From assembly GCA_004535785.1 (NCBI GenBank), contig SPIB01000002.1, positions 560,260 to 608,341 on the forward strand: a DNA stretch of 48,082 nucleotides, read 5' to 3'. The position numbers were made by a program, and so were the translations under genes. Shown one piece after another: positions 30,378 to 38,784 of this stretch (position 1 is the first letter of the stretch; the number at the start of each line of letters is the position of its first letter). The DNA is from Gammaproteobacteria bacterium LSUCC0112 (lineage in GTDB: Bacteria > Pseudomonadota > Gammaproteobacteria > Pseudomonadales > Pseudohongiellaceae). The notes under the pieces were generated by a model that saw nothing but the letters and a program-made list of their open reading frames with translations, was not told the DNA's origin and did not search any database.

Positions 30378-31238
30378 TCACGCTCGCTGCCACACCATGA
30401 CGTGGTATCGGGTCCAACCCCGACGCAGGCAAATTTGCAGGGCCGTACCGCCTGCCAGGTTGTGCCAATAGGCCCAAGGCAATGGTAGGCGCGTCAGCTG
30501 ACTGATCAGGAATAGCACAATTGGATGAAATGACCGGGTAAACGACGACAGATCCTCAATCTGTAAAAGTCTGAATCCGTGTTGAGCTGCTTGTTCGATG
30601 GCGTGCTCCGCTGTCACCAGATTATTCAGATGCCACCCGCGTCGAAAGCGTTGAGTCCAGCGAGCGGCAGGCGTTTGCTCATCGTTGTTGATAGCGGCGC
30701 TCAAAAAGTCATCACAGATCACCAAGCGCCCGCCCGGTTTGATAAATGGCGCTACCATAGTGAAAAATGCATCTGCCGAACGGGCATGAACAAACGATTC
30801 AATCGCAAAGGCCGCGTCAGCGTCATCCAGCTCAGGCATGGCGGCAAAGTCACCCTGAATGAAACGCGCTTTGTCATCCAGACCCAGTTGGCGCGCACGC
30901 TGAGTGGCCAAGGCCTGTTGCGCCGCGCTGATGGTAATGCCCGTGACATGAATACCCAACGCCGCAACCAACCAGGTCGCGGTACCACCTACCCCACAGC
31001 CCAGATCCAGAACATGAGCAGCCGGTTGGTTTGCACAAGGTTGGATGGCGTTGGCCACCTGCCTGTTCAGGTAGTTAAATGCATCAACTTTATGGGTCAC
31101 ATCTGGCGCCCAGATTGCCCGGTGAATCGCCGCCACATCGCCGCTGCCGCCAAGATCCAGAAACAGACGGGTGTTTTTGTTGTAGTACGCTGCGATCTCA
31201 TCGGCGCTCGCATCAGGTGCGTTTTGTGGCTTGGACAT
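30378..31238 (-). CDS. SAM-dependent methyltransferase (UbiE/tocopherol-MT-like)
   Basis: A class I methyltransferase of 286 residues. Motif I is VLDLGCGVGGTATWLV, then GITISAAQQ and FIQGDFAAMPE. The entry segment IAAYYNKNTRLFLDLGG and the late helical part resemble small-molecule or lipid C-methyltransferases (tocopherol, geranyl-diphosphate or bacteriochlorophyll methyltransferases). The C terminus contains a hydrophobic stretch (PIVLFLISQLTRLPLPWAYW), suggesting a lipophilic substrate. No good ribosome-binding site precedes the ATG. It is divergent from the MAPEG gene and sits at the edge of the pterin-like cluster, so it may belong to it. Confidence 0.85.
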   Translation of the reverse strand: MSKPQNAPDASADEIAAYYNKNTRLFLDLGGSGDVAAIHRAIWAPDVTHKVDAFNYLNRQVANAIQPCANQPAAHVLDLGCGVGGTATWLVAALGIHVTGITISAAQQALATQRARQLGLDDKARFIQGDFAAMPELDDADAAFAIESFVHARSADAFFTMVAPFIKPGGRLVICDDFLSAAINNDEQTPAARWTQRFRRGWHLNNLVTAEHAIEQAAQHGFRLLQIEDLSSFTRSFHPIVLFLISQLTRLPLPWAYWHNLAGGTALQICLRRGWTRYHVMVWQRA

Positions 31239-31374
31239 GCGGACAAAGTTCCAGTCAACGTTCGGTGAATTCAGGGCACTTGTTTAATACCCCTGGCATG
31301 CCTATGATCTGCGACTGCAGGTGTTATGTATAGCCTGCCATCCATCGTATCAACATCTATCATAAGGATAAAAC

Positions 31375-31761
31375 ATGGAACTGGTAGCAATTGTCGTATT
31401 AGTCGCGTTGATTCAATACACCGTTTTTGGTGCGTTGGTGGGACGCGCTCGCATGAAATACAACGTGGAAGCACCTGCGGTCTCTGGGGATCCGATTTTT
31501 GAACGTTACTACCGCGTTCACATGAACACCCTCGAAAGTTTGGTGATGTTTTTACCATCGATCTTTATATTTGCAACCTACATCAATGCAGATATCGCCG
31601 CCGGGCTGGGAGTGGTATTCATTATAGGCCGCCAGTTATATCTACGCGCTTACATTAAAGACCCCAAGTCGCGTGGACTGGGTTTTATGCTGACGTTTCT
31701 GCCCTCGGTCATCATGGCGCTGGGCGGCATTGTGGGTGCTATTATGAGTTACGCAGGTTAA
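31375..31761 (+). CDS. MAPEG family membrane protein
   Basis: A 128-residue protein with four membrane segments of the MAPEG type (membrane-associated eicosanoid/glutathione metabolism). The family signature is FERYYRVHMNTLESLVMFLP, with Arg, Asn and Glu at the glutathione-binding positions, and GRQLYLRAYIKDP follows. Bacterial members may have glutathione transferase or peroxidase activity. AAGGA precedes the ATG. It ends 12 bases before the CDP-alcohol phosphotransferase gene, so it may be the first gene of that operon. Confidence 0.92.
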   Translation: MELVAIVVLVALIQYTVFGALVGRARMKYNVEAPAVSGDPIFERYYRVHMNTLESLVMFLPSIFIFATYINADIAAGLGVVFIIGRQLYLRAYIKDPKSRGLGFMLTFLPSVIMALGGIVGAIMSYAG

Positions 31762-31773
31762 TACGGCCCTGAT

Positions 31774-32910
31774 ATGCCAGAAACCCCGATTATCAAACAC
31801 CTGCAACAGGAAACTGGCAGGATTGTTTTATCGGGTTTTGTGCTCTTACTTTTCGTGGCAGTGGCACTATCGACCTACACGAATACACGGGACAGCGGTT
31901 GGTGGTTTATCACGAGTACATTGCTCTGGCTGCTGTCGGGCTATCAAACCTTTATTCGACTTGCACTAAATCGTGCCGACTCTGACGCCCCGCTTTACAA
32001 CAACCTTGGCTGGGCCAATCGACTGACCATCAGCCGCGGCTGGTTGATTTCAGCATGCGGTGGTTTACTGCTGATTCCGGGTTTGCTGTCAACGTCCACC
32101 GCAGTGGTCTGGATGGCGGCATTGGCGTACTCCGTGGCCGCCATATTTGATCGTGTGGATGGGTTTATTGCGAGGAAAACCCGTCACAGCAGTCAACTCG
32201 GCGCTGAACTTGATACGGTATTCGACGCACTGGGATTACTGGTTGCACCTCTGCTAGCGCTGCAACTGGGCAAAATACACGTGTCTTATCTCTCGGTCAG
32301 TATCGCGTACTACCTGTTTGTGACGGGGTTAAAAATCCGCAAACGCAAAGGACTTGCAATCTACCCACTGGCGCCCAGCCAATTGCGCCGCACGCTTGCA
32401 GGTTTTCAAATGGCCTATGTTGCGGTGGTCCTCTGGCCGCCGTTCGACTCTGGGGTTACTGTGCTGGCAGGATTCGGATTTATGCTGCCGCTGCTGGGGG
32501 GATTTCTGGTGGATTGGTGTGTGGTCAGCGGTCGCCTGCAACCTTATACCGCCGGTGGACGAAGCGTGTTTGCAACGCTGAAACACATCACGGATACGTG
32601 GTTCCTGCCCGCTTTACGGTTTGTATTGGTGATGACGCTGATGTTGATCTGGCCAACGCTGTCTATTGCTGCCCCCTTCATCGCCACTGTGCTGATTCTG
32701 TCAGTTGCGTTAATGGCCTCAGGAATCGCTGGACGTGCAGGCGCCGCGGGCCTGTTAATGTTACTGGCATGGCACTCGCCTCTGCCCGTTGGGCAGCCAG
32801 CATTTGTTTTATGCCTGTTTATTGCCATTGCTATCTTGTTATTGGGCTGCGGCCGATTCAGTCTCTGGCAGGCTGATGACCACTGGGTTAATCGACAGGA
32901 TGGCGCCTGA
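31774..32910 (+). CDS. CDP-alcohol phosphatidyltransferase family protein
   Basis: An integral membrane enzyme of 378 residues carrying the complete CDP-alcohol phosphotransferase signature: FDRVDGFIARKT followed by GAELDTVFD, i.e. D-x2-D-G-x2-A-R-x8-G-x3-D-x3-D. It would transfer a phospho-alcohol from a CDP-activated donor to an alcohol acceptor in the membrane. It is longer than typical PgsA/Pss enzymes (~200 residues), with additional C-terminal membrane segments (~270-370) of unknown role. Its stop overlaps the next start (TGATG), coupling it to the UPF0104 protein. Donor and acceptor are not readable. Confidence 0.9.
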   Translation: MPETPIIKHLQQETGRIVLSGFVLLLFVAVALSTYTNTRDSGWWFITSTLLWLLSGYQTFIRLALNRADSDAPLYNNLGWANRLTISRGWLISACGGLLLIPGLLSTSTAVVWMAALAYSVAAIFDRVDGFIARKTRHSSQLGAELDTVFDALGLLVAPLLALQLGKIHVSYLSVSIAYYLFVTGLKIRKRKGLAIYPLAPSQLRRTLAGFQMAYVAVVLWPPFDSGVTVLAGFGFMLPLLGGFLVDWCVVSGRLQPYTAGGRSVFATLKHITDTWFLPALRFVLVMTLMLIWPTLSIAAPFIATVLILSVALMASGIAGRAGAAGLLMLLAWHSPLPVGQPAFVLCLFIAIAILLLGCGRFSLWQADDHWVNRQDGA

Positions 32911-33878
32911 TGCCACAGTTTCGCTGGACACGCACTGTCTTGTGGTCATTAGCCCTGGTGCTCGTGATTTGGACGCTGAGTCAGATGCCACTGGCCGACA
33001 TAGGCAAAACGCTTGATACCCTGACACGTGCAGACTGGTTAACGTGGGTACTGATTAATATCATGGTCATCGCCGTTGGCAATGCCCGATGGCTGATGCT
33101 TACGCGCATGGCAGGCGGCGCCATCAGCTTCCTCGCCCTGTTGCTGATCCGACAGGCGGGTCAAACCATCAGTTTTATCACGCCGGGACCACAATTCGGC
33201 GGCGAACCTTTCCAGATTTACTGGCTATACAAACACACAGGCATGGCCATTCACCGCGCGGTGCTGGCTCTCGGCCTTGATCGTTTTTTTGAACTTTGGA
33301 TTAACTTTCTGGTGCTGATTGTCGGCATCGTTTTTTTGATGCTGGTCAGCGACGACGGGAACTGGCAGCAGATGTTGTGGATCGTCTCAGCGGCACTGCT
33401 GTTACTGACTGCTATTGCGTTGATCATTGTCAAGCGGCCCGCCCTGATCGCCAGACCACTGGAAAAACTCAGCAAGCGCTGGTTAAGCAGTCCACGGTTG
33501 GCATCACTTGACGATCACTGGCAATCGCTCGGCGACGACCTTAGAGAGACAGTCAACACACAAAAACCGGTGTTGACCGCGGCTCTGATGGTTTCTCTGG
33601 CGGGATGGGGATTAATTGTGTTGGAGATGTGGCTGGTCGTTGGATTTTTCGACATCCAACTGCAACTGAGTGCACTGGTGCTGATTCTGGTGGCTATGCG
33701 TCTTGCGTTATTGCTGCCACTGCCCGGGGGTATTGGCACGCTGGAAGCGTCCGTGTTCTGGTCGTTCCAGGCACTGGGCCTGCCAGTCAGCGCAGCGCTT
33801 GGGCTGATTGCCATCATGCGTCTGCGCGATGCATTGGTGTTGATTTCCGGGCTGATCTGCGCGCGATTTCTGCGTTAA
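32910..33878 (+). CDS. Lysylphosphatidylglycerol-synthase-TM/UPF0104 (AglD/YbhN-like) membrane protein
   Basis: A 322-residue membrane protein with about eight helices of the LPG_synthase_TM (UPF0104, YbhN/AglD) family, seen in MprF flippase domains and in several glycolipid pathways. Characteristic stretches are QTISFITPGPQFGGEPFQIY, LALGLDRFFELW and LLPLPGGIGTLEASVFW. It probably moves or scaffolds a lipid-linked intermediate; that role is inferred from the family. It overlaps the CDP-alcohol phosphotransferase gene at the start. Its stop overlaps that of the convergent PTPS-like gene by three bases. Confidence 0.88.
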   Translation: MPQFRWTRTVLWSLALVLVIWTLSQMPLADIGKTLDTLTRADWLTWVLINIMVIAVGNARWLMLTRMAGGAISFLALLLIRQAGQTISFITPGPQFGGEPFQIYWLYKHTGMAIHRAVLALGLDRFFELWINFLVLIVGIVFLMLVSDDGNWQQMLWIVSAALLLLTAIALIIVKRPALIARPLEKLSKRWLSSPRLASLDDHWQSLGDDLRETVNTQKPVLTAALMVSLAGWGLIVLEMWLVVGFFDIQLQLSALVLILVAMRLALLLPLPGGIGTLEASVFWSFQALGLPVSAALGLIAIMRLRDALVLISGLICARFLR

Positions 33879-34252
33879 AACGCCTTTTTATAGGCTGCCC
33901 AACAAGTCGCGTTTTCCCAGAGTTTGACTTGCAAAACGCCGCTACCCGGCGGATGAATGGTTGCCAGCATCCGTTCACAGATAATGCGACTGAAATGCTC
34001 AATACTTGGATTCAAGCCGGCGAACTCAACTTTGTCGTTCAGCAAACTGTCCTTGAAGTCTGCAACAATCGTGTTCAGCGCTGCTTCAATATCAACGATA
34101 TCCACCAGATAACCGTGTTTATCCAATTCAGCCGCTTCAATACTGATTTCAGCGACATAGTGATGGGCGTGGGGAAAATTCTCGCTTCCCCAGTCGCCTC
34201 CGATCAAAAAATGACTGGCAATAAAATCTTTGGTAACGGCAACGGTGTACAT
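33875..34252 (-). CDS. Divergent PTPS/QueD-fold protein
   Basis: A 125-residue member of the 6-pyruvoyltetrahydropterin synthase/6-carboxytetrahydropterin synthase family. Zinc ligands are kept: the His in DFIASHFL and the HxH of FPHAHHYVAE. The pterin-binding Glu is also kept (KLWENAT), as is PSIE in place of PTSE. By hand alignment with E. coli QueD, the catalytic Cys (four residues before HxH) is Glu (SENFPHAH) and the catalytic His region (LDHHYLND) reads FKDSLLND. PTPS-III proteins also replace the Cys with Glu. The start MYTVAVTK has AAGGA five bases upstream. It is the last gene of the ribA-like operon. Confidence 0.87.
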   Translation of the reverse strand: MYTVAVTKDFIASHFLIGGDWGSENFPHAHHYVAEISIEAAELDKHGYLVDIVDIEAALNTIVADFKDSLLNDKVEFAGLNPSIEHFSRIICERMLATIHPPGSGVLQVKLWENATCWAAYKKAF

Positions 34253-34290
34253 ATCATTCCTTACATGCAAAAAATTACTGAAAAACAGGG

Positions 34291-35331
34291 CTATTGTTGA
34301 TAAACAAACACAGCTTGCAGCACCTCATCCGGGTGGGTATCAAGGCGCTGATAAAGTAACGCAGCCTCACTCAAGGCATATCGATGAGTGATCAGTTGCT
34401 GAGGTTCAAGTTGCCGGATCATATCCCAGGTCACCGCAAAACGTCTTGGTTTATCCCATCGCGCACTGAGACTTGTCGCCAGCGTACTGACCTGGCTGGT
34501 GCTGATTTTCAGACGATTGCGATGCGCATCCCCGCCAAGTGCAATCACTGCGGACTTACTCCCATACCAGCTGCCAATCACAATGCGGCTGTCAAACCCG
34601 CTCAGACTGATCGCCGTGTTCAAGGCGTCCGGAACACCACTGACTTCATACAACAGATCTGCACCCAGCTGCGTTGACAGGATTTGCGCCAGTTCGCGTT
34701 GTCCGATACTGGGATCAATACTGGCGGTGGCTCCCAGTGTCAGTGACATGGCACGCCGTTGATCAAAACTGTCGAGGGTATACAGCCCTTTGAGCGGGAA
34801 ATTAGCAAGAACCCCTGTTAACAACAGACCCACGATGCCTTGCCCCAGCACAACAACACACTCTCCTAACAGAGGCGCGCCGTCATGCACCAGATTGACA
34901 GCCGTCTCCATATTGGCAAGAAACACAGCGGCTTCTGCTTCAATATCATCGGGAACAGGAATCAGCTGCCCAGTGTCTGCCAGAAAATGCGATACGTGAG
35001 GTTGGAATGAAAATACGCGCCGACCCAACCATGCTTGGTCAACGTCGGATCCAAGGGCAATCACTTCGCCAACACAGGCATAACCATATTGCAGCGGATA
35101 CTGTAGTTGTGATTGCAGCCCGTCCAGGGTGGCATCCAATGCCATTTGCGCAGGAATTTGTCCACGATAGACCAACATCTCGGTACCGGCGCTGACCGCC
35201 GAACAAAGAGTTCTCACCGATACCTGGCCTTCAGCCGGTTTGTTTATCACAGCAGTCCTGACATCAACATCCTGGGGTGCAGTAAACCAAAGTTGTTCTG
35301 CCACAATTGATTCAGTGATAGGACTGGTCAT
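34291..35331 (-). CDS. MDR-family dehydrogenase, BchC-like
   Basis: A medium-chain dehydrogenase/reductase of 346 residues. The N-terminal catalytic domain has the SAVSAGTEMLVYRGQ stretch, which resembles BchC-type enzymes (S-x-GTE) rather than classical zinc alcohol dehydrogenases, whose catalytic Cys is missing at this point. GYACVGEVIALGSDV and GRRVFSFQPH follow. The nucleotide-binding motif is LGQGIVGLLLTGVL. BchC oxidises a hydroxyethyl side chain, so oxidation of a side-chain alcohol on the cluster's product is a reasonable guess. Its ATG overlaps the reductase stop (ATGA). Earlier in-frame starts are less likely. Confidence 0.87.
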   Translation of the reverse strand: MTSPITESIVAEQLWFTAPQDVDVRTAVINKPAEGQVSVRTLCSAVSAGTEMLVYRGQIPAQMALDATLDGLQSQLQYPLQYGYACVGEVIALGSDVDQAWLGRRVFSFQPHVSHFLADTGQLIPVPDDIEAEAAVFLANMETAVNLVHDGAPLLGECVVVLGQGIVGLLLTGVLANFPLKGLYTLDSFDQRRAMSLTLGATASIDPSIGQRELAQILSTQLGADLLYEVSGVPDALNTAISLSGFDSRIVIGSWYGSKSAVIALGGDAHRNRLKISTSQVSTLATSLSARWDKPRRFAVTWDMIRQLEPQQLITHRYALSEAALLYQRLDTHPDEVLQAVFVYQQ

Positions 35332-36035
35332 GGTGTCTGATACCGCACATCGCCCCACATGATCAGGTCGTTACCCAGTCTGCCACTGAACCAGGGCAAA
35401 ATCTCTGGCAACTCAACCAGCGTCTCTACACCCAAGTCGGTGACCGCTTTGTACCCGCCGGCCAGGCGCGGTGCAACAGTGATAACAATGGCGTCAACCA
35501 GTTTATGGCTGAGAAAGGCGCTAATAACCCGGGCGCCACCCTCCACCATCAAACTGTTGATGCCGCGCTGTTTCAGTTCTCGTAAGGCCTCGTGCAGGCA
35601 CACCCGACCCTCGCTGTCGCCCGGCAACCGGATGATCTCCAACGCTGCGTCGCGTGGCGCGGCGGCATCAGAGCTGGTCAACACCCAACAACGCTTGTCC
35701 GGTAACTGACACAGCCGTGCATCGGCGGGCAAACGCAAGTGTGCATCCAACACAACGGGTTGCGGATCCGGTCCCGTCCATAACCGCACATTCAAACGCG
35801 GGTTATCCGACAGCACGGTACCAATACCAACCAAAATACCCGTATGCAGGCTGCGGAGTTGATGTGTCAGACTTGTTGACTGCTCACCACTCAAGGCCAG
35901 CGACTTGCCGGACCTCAAGGTAATACTGCCATCCCAGCTTTGGGCATAACTCAATGTGACAAAAGGCCGATCTGACCGGGAGAATGCTGTAAAGCGTTCG
36001 CCAAGCCAGTGCTCAATTTGCTGATTGAGATTCAT
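35328..36035 (-). CDS. Stand-alone RibD-type reductase (RibD_C domain)
   Basis: A 235-residue protein consisting only of the RibD/RibG C-terminal reductase domain (dihydrofolate-reductase fold): FVTLSYAQSWDGSIT, LHTGILVGIGTVLSDNPRL, NSLMVEGGARVISAFL. These enzymes use NAD(P)H to reduce the ribosyl chain of the GTP-cyclohydrolase-II product or its deaminated form to ribityl. The zinc deaminase domain of bifunctional RibD is absent. The ATG at 36035 gives a 23-base overlap with the GTP cyclohydrolase gene; upstream TTG and ATG codons are possible. Coupling to the cyclohydrolase supports sequential action. Confidence 0.88.
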   Translation of the reverse strand: MNLNQQIEHWLGERFTAFSRSDRPFVTLSYAQSWDGSITLRSGKSLALSGEQSTSLTHQLRSLHTGILVGIGTVLSDNPRLNVRLWTGPDPQPVVLDAHLRLPADARLCQLPDKRCWVLTSSDAAAPRDAALEIIRLPGDSEGRVCLHEALRELKQRGINSLMVEGGARVISAFLSHKLVDAIVITVAPRLAGGYKAVTDLGVETLVELPEILPWFSGRLGNDLIMWGDVRYQTP

Positions 36036-36720
36036 GCACATCTCTGACAAAAACAGGGGGTACCGGTTTCAGACCGGCGGGTGTAAACGATTGCATCGGC
36101 AGCATGTGATCCATACGCCTGACCTTGGTTAGCAGGTAGGCTTCGTTATCAGCATTCACCGGCGCCTCGAGCGAAACACGTGCATTGACGTGAACCCCTT
36201 CCGATTGAAGTGCACTGATTTTCAACGGATTATTGGTCATCAGCCGTACCGATTTTATACTCAACTCTTCCAGAATACAGGCCGCCAGGGAGTACTCGCG
36301 CGCATCTGCCTGATGACCCAACATCAGATTGGCATCCACAGTATCGTAACCTTGATCTTGCAAATTATACGCATCCAGCTTGGCCATCAAGCCAATGCCG
36401 CGTCCTTCCTGACGGAGATACACAATCACACCCCGTCCTTCGGCGGCAACCATCGCCATGGAACGCTGTAATTGTTCACCGCAATCACAGCGGCGCGAGC
36501 CCATGACATCACCGGTGAAACACTCGGAATGCACACGAACCAACACATTTTCGCAATCGCTGACATCACCCATACAAAAGGCAAGGTGTTCCTTGTTATC
36601 CACTGTATTGGTGTAATAAACCAATTGAAAATCACCGTGCTCAGTAGGTATACGCCCGGATGTCATGCGAGTGACCGATGGTTTCACAGGTGAATTTTTT
36701 AACGCGCTCAGTTTAGACAT
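36013..36720 (-). CDS. GTP cyclohydrolase II (RibA-type) paralogue
   Basis: A 235-residue GTP cyclohydrolase II, which opens GTP to 2,5-diamino-6-(5-phosphoribosylamino)pyrimidin-4-one. Zinc ligands are ECFTGDVMGSRRCDC, and active-site stretches are RQEGRGIGLMAKLDAYNLQ and DAREYSLAACILEEL, with RLMTNNPLKISAL downstream. It is longer than E. coli RibA (~196 residues) by an N-terminal segment (MSKLSALKNSPVKPSV) and a C-terminal extension after VRRMDHMLPM. No FMN riboswitch sequence was seen upstream and no other riboflavin genes are adjacent. I read it as a pathway-specific paralogue. The start lacks a strong ribosome-binding site. Confidence 0.9.
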   Translation of the reverse strand: MSKLSALKNSPVKPSVTRMTSGRIPTEHGDFQLVYYTNTVDNKEHLAFCMGDVSDCENVLVRVHSECFTGDVMGSRRCDCGEQLQRSMAMVAAEGRGVIVYLRQEGRGIGLMAKLDAYNLQDQGYDTVDANLMLGHQADAREYSLAACILEELSIKSVRLMTNNPLKISALQSEGVHVNARVSLEAPVNADNEAYLLTKVRRMDHMLPMQSFTPAGLKPVPPVFVRDVHESQSAN

Positions 36721-36884
36721 AGTGCGGCATACTACGGTGCAGCCTTTTTTTAGGCAAGCTACCGCCTCCAGTTGTGGGTTCGATAGATAATCAAGCGAGA
36801 ATCGTGCTCTGAGGCTTATACGCTGGCACCCGGGCAACTGGTTTTGCTGTTGACTTGAATTTCATTGATTGTCAGAGTGACTTG

Positions 36885-36914
36885 ATGAAAAACCTGCTGC
36901 TGTTTTTACTTTAG
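36885..36914 (+). other. Possible nine-codon leader ORF before the GT4 gene
   Basis: An ATG opens MKNLLLFLL and stops at a TAG that overlaps the AGGTG ribosome-binding site of the glycosyltransferase. Five of nine codons are Leu. It could couple or attenuate translation of the downstream gene, but an ORF this short may be chance. Confidence 0.2.
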
Positions 36915-36922
36915 GTGCTTGT

Positions 36923-37981
36923 TTGAATACTGACCTTTACTTCCTGATTCCGGGCAAACTGTCTACGCTGACCGGCGGATATGCCTATGACCGACAGATA
37001 ATCGCTGGACTGAACGCGGCTGGGCTGACCGTTCATCATGTTGAATTATCGGCGTTGTTTCCCGCACCTGACAGCAACGCCCTGTCTGACGCCGCGCAAC
37101 GGGTAGCCGCGATTCCTGATGGTGCACTGGTGCTTGCAGACGGCCTAGCATGGGGCACAATGGGTGCGATTGCTGAACACGAACATGGTCGTCTGCGGAT
37201 GATTGTATTGTGTCACCATCCGCTGGCGTTTGAAGCCGGATTGTCGAGCGCACAACAAAACGATTTATTTCAGAGTGAAAAAGTCGCGCTGGATCATGCC
37301 ATGGCCGTGGTCGTTACCAGTGCGGCAACCGCCCGACTGTTAAACAATGCCTATCATGTCCCGATGGATAAATTGGTCGTTGCACTGCCCGGGACAACCC
37401 CACATACATTTGCGCCCTGTCAGGGCGATCCGCCTGTTCTGCTCACTGTCGCTACACTGACGCAACGTAAGGCACATGACGTGTTGATAGACGCACTGTC
37501 ACGTATCACCTACCTGCCATGGCGTGCGCGCTTTGCAGGGGGGGCTGCGTTCGACCCGGCGTGGGCCGCCAGACTGCAAAAAATGACTGATACAGTGGGG
37601 CTTGGTGAACGTATTACGTTTGTTGGCAGTGTTGCCGACCTGACCGCCGAGTATTCAGCTGCAGATTTGTTTGTATTGCCATCGCGGTTTGAGGGGTATG
37701 GCATGGTCTTCGCCGAAGCCCTGTCGTTCGGACTGCCCGTGGTGGCCGCCCGCGCAGGAGCAGTACCGGATGTTGTGCCGGACAGCGCTGGCGTGCTGGT
37801 GCCACCTGATAACGCAACCGCACTGGCATTGGCACTGCATGAACTATTGACTGACCGGCCGCGATTTGAACGACTCAGAGCGGGCGCACAAGCGGCAGCC
37901 AGCCAACTACCTGATTGGCAAGATGCCGTGCAAACCCTGATTAACCTGTTTAGAACCTTGTCTGCGAGGCCGTGTAAATGA
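36923..37981 (+). CDS. GT4-family glycosyltransferase
   Basis: A GT-B retaining glycosyltransferase of 352 residues. The N-terminal acceptor half begins YFLIPGKLSTLTGGYAYDRQ. The donor half shows TVATLTQRKAHDVLIDAL and the GT4 E-x7-E motif in RFEGYGMVFAEALSFGLPVV. It is cytoplasmic with no membrane anchor. The start is TTG with AGGTG six bases upstream. It diverges from the GTP-cyclohydrolase operon across about 200 bases and overlaps the following methyltransferase (ATGA). Sugar donor and acceptor are unknown. Confidence 0.88.
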   Translation: MNTDLYFLIPGKLSTLTGGYAYDRQIIAGLNAAGLTVHHVELSALFPAPDSNALSDAAQRVAAIPDGALVLADGLAWGTMGAIAEHEHGRLRMIVLCHHPLAFEAGLSSAQQNDLFQSEKVALDHAMAVVVTSAATARLLNNAYHVPMDKLVVALPGTTPHTFAPCQGDPPVLLTVATLTQRKAHDVLIDALSRITYLPWRARFAGGAAFDPAWAARLQKMTDTVGLGERITFVGSVADLTAEYSAADLFVLPSRFEGYGMVFAEALSFGLPVVAARAGAVPDVVPDSAGVLVPPDNATALALALHELLTDRPRFERLRAGAQAAASQLPDWQDAVQTLINLFRTLSARPCK

Positions 37982-38784
37982 GTGGATTTTCGATTAACTG
38001 GCTGGATCTGCGCGAACCGGCAGACATGGCCGCTCGGGACAAGACACTGGTGACGCAGGTCATTCAATACCTCCAGAGCGATGCCGATATTTCCCCGGTG
38101 ATTGTTGATCTGGGCTCGGGCACCGGATCAACCTTACGTGCCCTGACGTCTCTGGGGGCGCATCAATGTGTATGGCGCCTTGTGGATCACGACCCGGCCT
38201 TGCTGAATGAGGCGTTGCGGCGTCATGGCCAGCAGGAAATCATCGAGGACTACGAGGCTGACTTGCTGGAAATCGATACGCTGCCGCTGGGTGCAGCGAC
38301 TCTGCTGTCCGCGTCTGCCTTGTATGATCTGGTGTCACGGGAGGTGGTGGATGGCCTGGTCGAACGACTGGCGCGCCAGTCCATCGCGTTTTATGCGGCG
38401 CTTAACTATGACGGCCGCACTGACTGGACGCCACCTCACCCTGTCGATACCGATGTCTTGCGCGCCTTTAATCAGGATCAACAACGTGATAAGGGCATGG
38501 GGCCGGCATTGGGCCCGGAGAGCACGGCCTATCTCACGCGCGTACTTGAGGGTGCAGGATATACCGTGCAGACAGCCGACAGTGCGTGGCAATTGGGTCC
38601 CGATCACGCTGCACTGGTTGCAGATCTGATACGCGGGATTCGAGCTGCCGTATCAGACAATTATGGACTCGATCGGCAGGCTCTGGATGATTGGGAGCGC
38701 TTTCGACTGTCACACGTTCATGACGGGCACTGTGTCATCGGGCATCTGGACGTACTGGCATTCCCGGGGAAAACGTCTCGATAA
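37978..38784 (+). CDS. Class I SAM-dependent methyltransferase
   Basis: A 268-residue methyltransferase. Motif I is VIVDLGSGTGSTLRAL, then WRLVDHDPALLNEAL (acidic residue for the SAM ribose) and EADLLEIDTLPLG. LLSASALYDLVSREVVDGLV corresponds to motif IV/post-motif. The rest (DWTPPHPVDTDVLRAFNQDQ) is not assigned to a known substrate class. It is coupled to the GT4 gene by an ATGA overlap. Its last 50 bases overlap the 3' end of the convergent sulfatase-fold gene. Confidence 0.87.
   Translation: MSGFSINWLDLREPADMAARDKTLVTQVIQYLQSDADISPVIVDLGSGTGSTLRALTSLGAHQCVWRLVDHDPALLNEALRRHGQQEIIEDYEADLLEIDTLPLGAATLLSASALYDLVSREVVDGLVERLARQSIAFYAALNYDGRTDWTPPHPVDTDVLRAFNQDQQRDKGMGPALGPESTAYLTRVLEGAGYTVQTADSAWQLGPDHAALVADLIRGIRAAVSDNYGLDRQALDDWERFRLSHVHDGHCVIGHLDVLAFPGKTSR

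Noticed and set aside
36721-36922. FMN riboswitch upstream of the ribA-like gene
   Set aside because: None of the conserved RFN blocks could be found on the minus strand.
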